NCBI GenBank assembly: GCA_023248175.1
Contig: JAHFFC010000015.1
Location: 5,614-11,262, forward strand
Direction: 5' to 3'
Length of the DNA stretch: 5,649 nucleotides
Source: Candidatus Omnitrophota bacterium
GTDB lineage: Bacteria; Omnitrophota; Gorgyraeia; JACOVV01
Shown here: one piece after another, positions 4,257 through 5,649 of the stretch
How the letters are laid out: each line of letters starts with the position of its first letter
Numbering within the stretch: position 1 is the first letter of the stretch
The notes under the pieces: model-generated
What the model was told of the DNA's origin: nothing
Database searches by the model: none
What the model saw: only the letters and a program-made list of their open reading frames with translations
Made by a program: the position numbers and the translations under genes

Positions 4257-5647
4257 TCACAAACTTCTCCGACTAAATCGTATTCAAACGTATCTGTAAT
4301 CCGTACTCTTACAAAATCCCCTATCTTTAATGACTGACCACCGACCACTGACGACCGACGACTGACGACTGACCCCTGACTACTGCTTTTAACATAGACT
4401 TGCCCATCCACCTCGGGAGCATCTGCTTGGGTACGCCCTAAATAAATGCCTTCTTCTCCTTGAAGAGGCTCATCAATCAGCACTGTCACCGTCTCATGAA
4501 GTAATCGAGCGTTGACTTGCGAAGCAACCTCCTGTTGCAGCGACATGAGCCGTTCGAACCGCTCTTTTTTTACGCTGTCAGGAATTTGGGCGGGAAATTT
4601 GGCTGCCCGGCTCCCCTCTTCCTGGGAATAAATAAACGCTCCCATCCGGTCAAACTGAGTTTCCCGGATAAAATCCATCAGTTCCCCAAATTCTTCTTCG
4701 GTTTCTCCAGGGTAGCCGACGATAAAGGCGGTCCGGATAGTTACACCTGGAATTTGTTTTCTAATTTTCTTCAAAAGTTCTTCAATTCCCTGCCGGGTTA
4801 CCTGGTCCCGGGCCATGCTTTTGAGAATGCGGTCGTTAATATGCTGAAGAGGCAAATCCATGTATTTGCAAATCTGTGGATGTCTTGCCATGACTGATAA
4901 TAATTCATCGGAAATATTGGAGGGATAAGTGTACAACAACCGCAGCCATTGAACGGGCGTCTCTTCACAAAGGTGATGAAGCAGCTCGGGCAATCGAATT
5001 TCTCCGTAGCGATCTCTTCCATATGATGAAGAATCCTGCGAAACCAAATTAATTTCTTTCACCTCCCGCCCGGTTAACTGTTTCACTTCTTCGACCACTG
5101 ACTGGATGTCCCGGCTGCGATGAGGCCCCTTCATCTGGGGGATGACACAGAAAGTACAGCGATGCTCGCATCCCTCGGAGATTTTGACATAAGCAAAGTG
5201 TTGCGGAGTCAAAAGGAGTCGTGGTGTTATGTGATTATATAAATAGTTAGGAATGCCAACGCTGACTCCGCGCTTTCCGCCGAGGCCCCTTTTCACTGCT
5301 GTGACAATTTCTTCGCAGTCGCCCGTCCCTAAAAAATAGTCAACCTCTGGTAGTTCCTCTAAGAGTTCCTTTTGATACCTCTGAGCCAAGCAACCCGCAA
5401 CAATCACCGCCTGAACTTTGCCTTCCTTTTTCAGAGCAATGGCCTGCAGGATCGTATCAACCGATTCCCTCTTGGCGTCCTCGATGAAACTGCACGTATT
5501 AATGACCAAGACATCGGAATCCTCTGTTCGTTTGGCCATCCCGTATCCGGCCTTCGCAAGCTGTCCGAGCATGACTTCTGAATCCACAAGAGTCCGCGGG
5601 CACCCTAGACTGATGATTCCGACTTTTAAACTTCTCTCTCTATTCAT
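4253..5647 (-). CDS. rimO: Ribosomal protein S12 methylthiotransferase RimO
   Basis: This 464-residue radical-SAM enzyme adds a methylthio group to the conserved aspartate of ribosomal protein S12. The N-terminal MTTase domain shows ISLGCPRTLVDSE (Cys16), INTCSFI (Cys52) and VAGCLAQRY (Cys86), the ligands of the auxiliary 4Fe-4S cluster. The radical-SAM motif is Cys160-x3-Cys164-x2-Cys167 in GCEHRCTFC. VDSE near the start and GRTQADAPEVDGQVYV near 404-419 favour RimO over MiaB. A C-terminal TRAM domain follows, but about 18 codons within it (residues 422-440) are a 7-nt tandem repeat kept in frame. The ATG at 5647 is two bases from the window edge, so neither its ribosome binding site nor an earlier start can be judged. 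Methionine is placed naturally just before the first strand. It leads the rimO-pgsA-pgpA run. Confidence 0.96.
   Translation of the reverse strand: MNRERSLKVGIISLGCPRTLVDSEVMLGQLAKAGYGMAKRTEDSDVLVINTCSFIEDAKRESVDTILQAIALKKEGKVQAVIVAGCLAQRYQKELLEELPEVDYFLGTGDCEEIVTAVKRGLGGKRGVSVGIPNYLYNHITPRLLLTPQHFAYVKISEGCEHRCTFCVIPQMKGPHRSRDIQSVVEEVKQLTGREVKEINLVSQDSSSYGRDRYGEIRLPELLHHLCEETPVQWLRLLYTYPSNISDELLSVMARHPQICKYMDLPLQHINDRILKSMARDQVTRQGIEELLKKIRKQIPGVTIRTAFIVGYPGETEEEFGELMDFIRETQFDRMGAFIYSQEEGSRAAKFPAQIPDSVKKERFERLMSLQQEVASQVNARLLHETVTVLIDEPLQGEEGIYLGRTQADAPEVDGQVYVKSSSQGSVVSRRSSVVGGQSLKIGDFVRVRITDTFEYDLVGEVCE
4331..4384. repeat. 7-nt tandem array inside the rimO TRAM domain
   Basis: On the coding strand, 54 bases read as successive 7-nt units: AGTAGTC, AGGGGTC, AGTCGTC, AGTCGTC, GGTCGTC, AGTGGTC, GGTGGTC, AGTCA. 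It is the same family as the intergenic array at 3081-3174. It encodes a Ser/Val/Arg/Gly-rich stretch (SSQGSVVSRRSSVVGGQS) between VYVKS and LKIGDF. The length is a multiple of three, so the frame is preserved. Confidence 0.88.
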
Positions 5648-5649
5648 AG

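Overview
All genes in this window lie on the minus strand, so transcription runs from high to low coordinates. The genes are bacterial: RimO, PgsA and PgpA are typical bacterial proteins, the tRNAs have bacterial architecture, and two gene junctions are ATGA overlaps. None of the tRNAs encodes its 3' CCA. The density of short repeats between genes, and even inside genes, recalls metagenome-derived candidate phyla such as Omnitrophota. That placement is a weak inference, because no rRNA or other marker is present.

Layout in transcription order. (1) 5647-3202: rimO, pgsA and pgpA form a tightly coupled housekeeping operon for ribosomal protein S12 methylthiolation and the two steps to phosphatidylglycerol. 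(2) 3201-2577: a 625-base region with no protein gene. It holds an intact tRNA-Ile(GAT), an intact tRNA-Ala(TGC), several repeat arrays, and a second tRNA-Ile(GAT) broken into three pieces. (3) 2576-1: a sugar-modification cassette with a DegT/DnrJ/EryC1/StrS aminotransferase, an extended-SDR NAD-dependent epimerase/dehydratase, and the N-terminal third of an SpsF-like cytidylyltransferase. This cassette probably makes or activates a surface-polysaccharide sugar.

The most unusual object is the nested tRNA locus at 2824-3054. Removing two insertions restores a perfect 74-nt tRNA-Ile(GAT). One insertion is a 30-nt twin-hairpin element in the T-loop. The other is a copy of the same element in the D-loop, whose second hairpin is split by the complete functional-looking tRNA-Ile. 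The result is a tRNA inside a hairpin element inside a tRNA. Both insertions start with TCAGCC and end with GGCGGA. They lie next to G18 and C56, the bases that form the tRNA elbow.

A second theme is a family of degenerate 7-nt tandem arrays, often arranged as inverted pairs. They fill almost every gap in the window except the two ATGA junctions. One array runs in frame through the TRAM domain of rimO, one supplies the last residues of the epimerase, and others abut start or stop codons.
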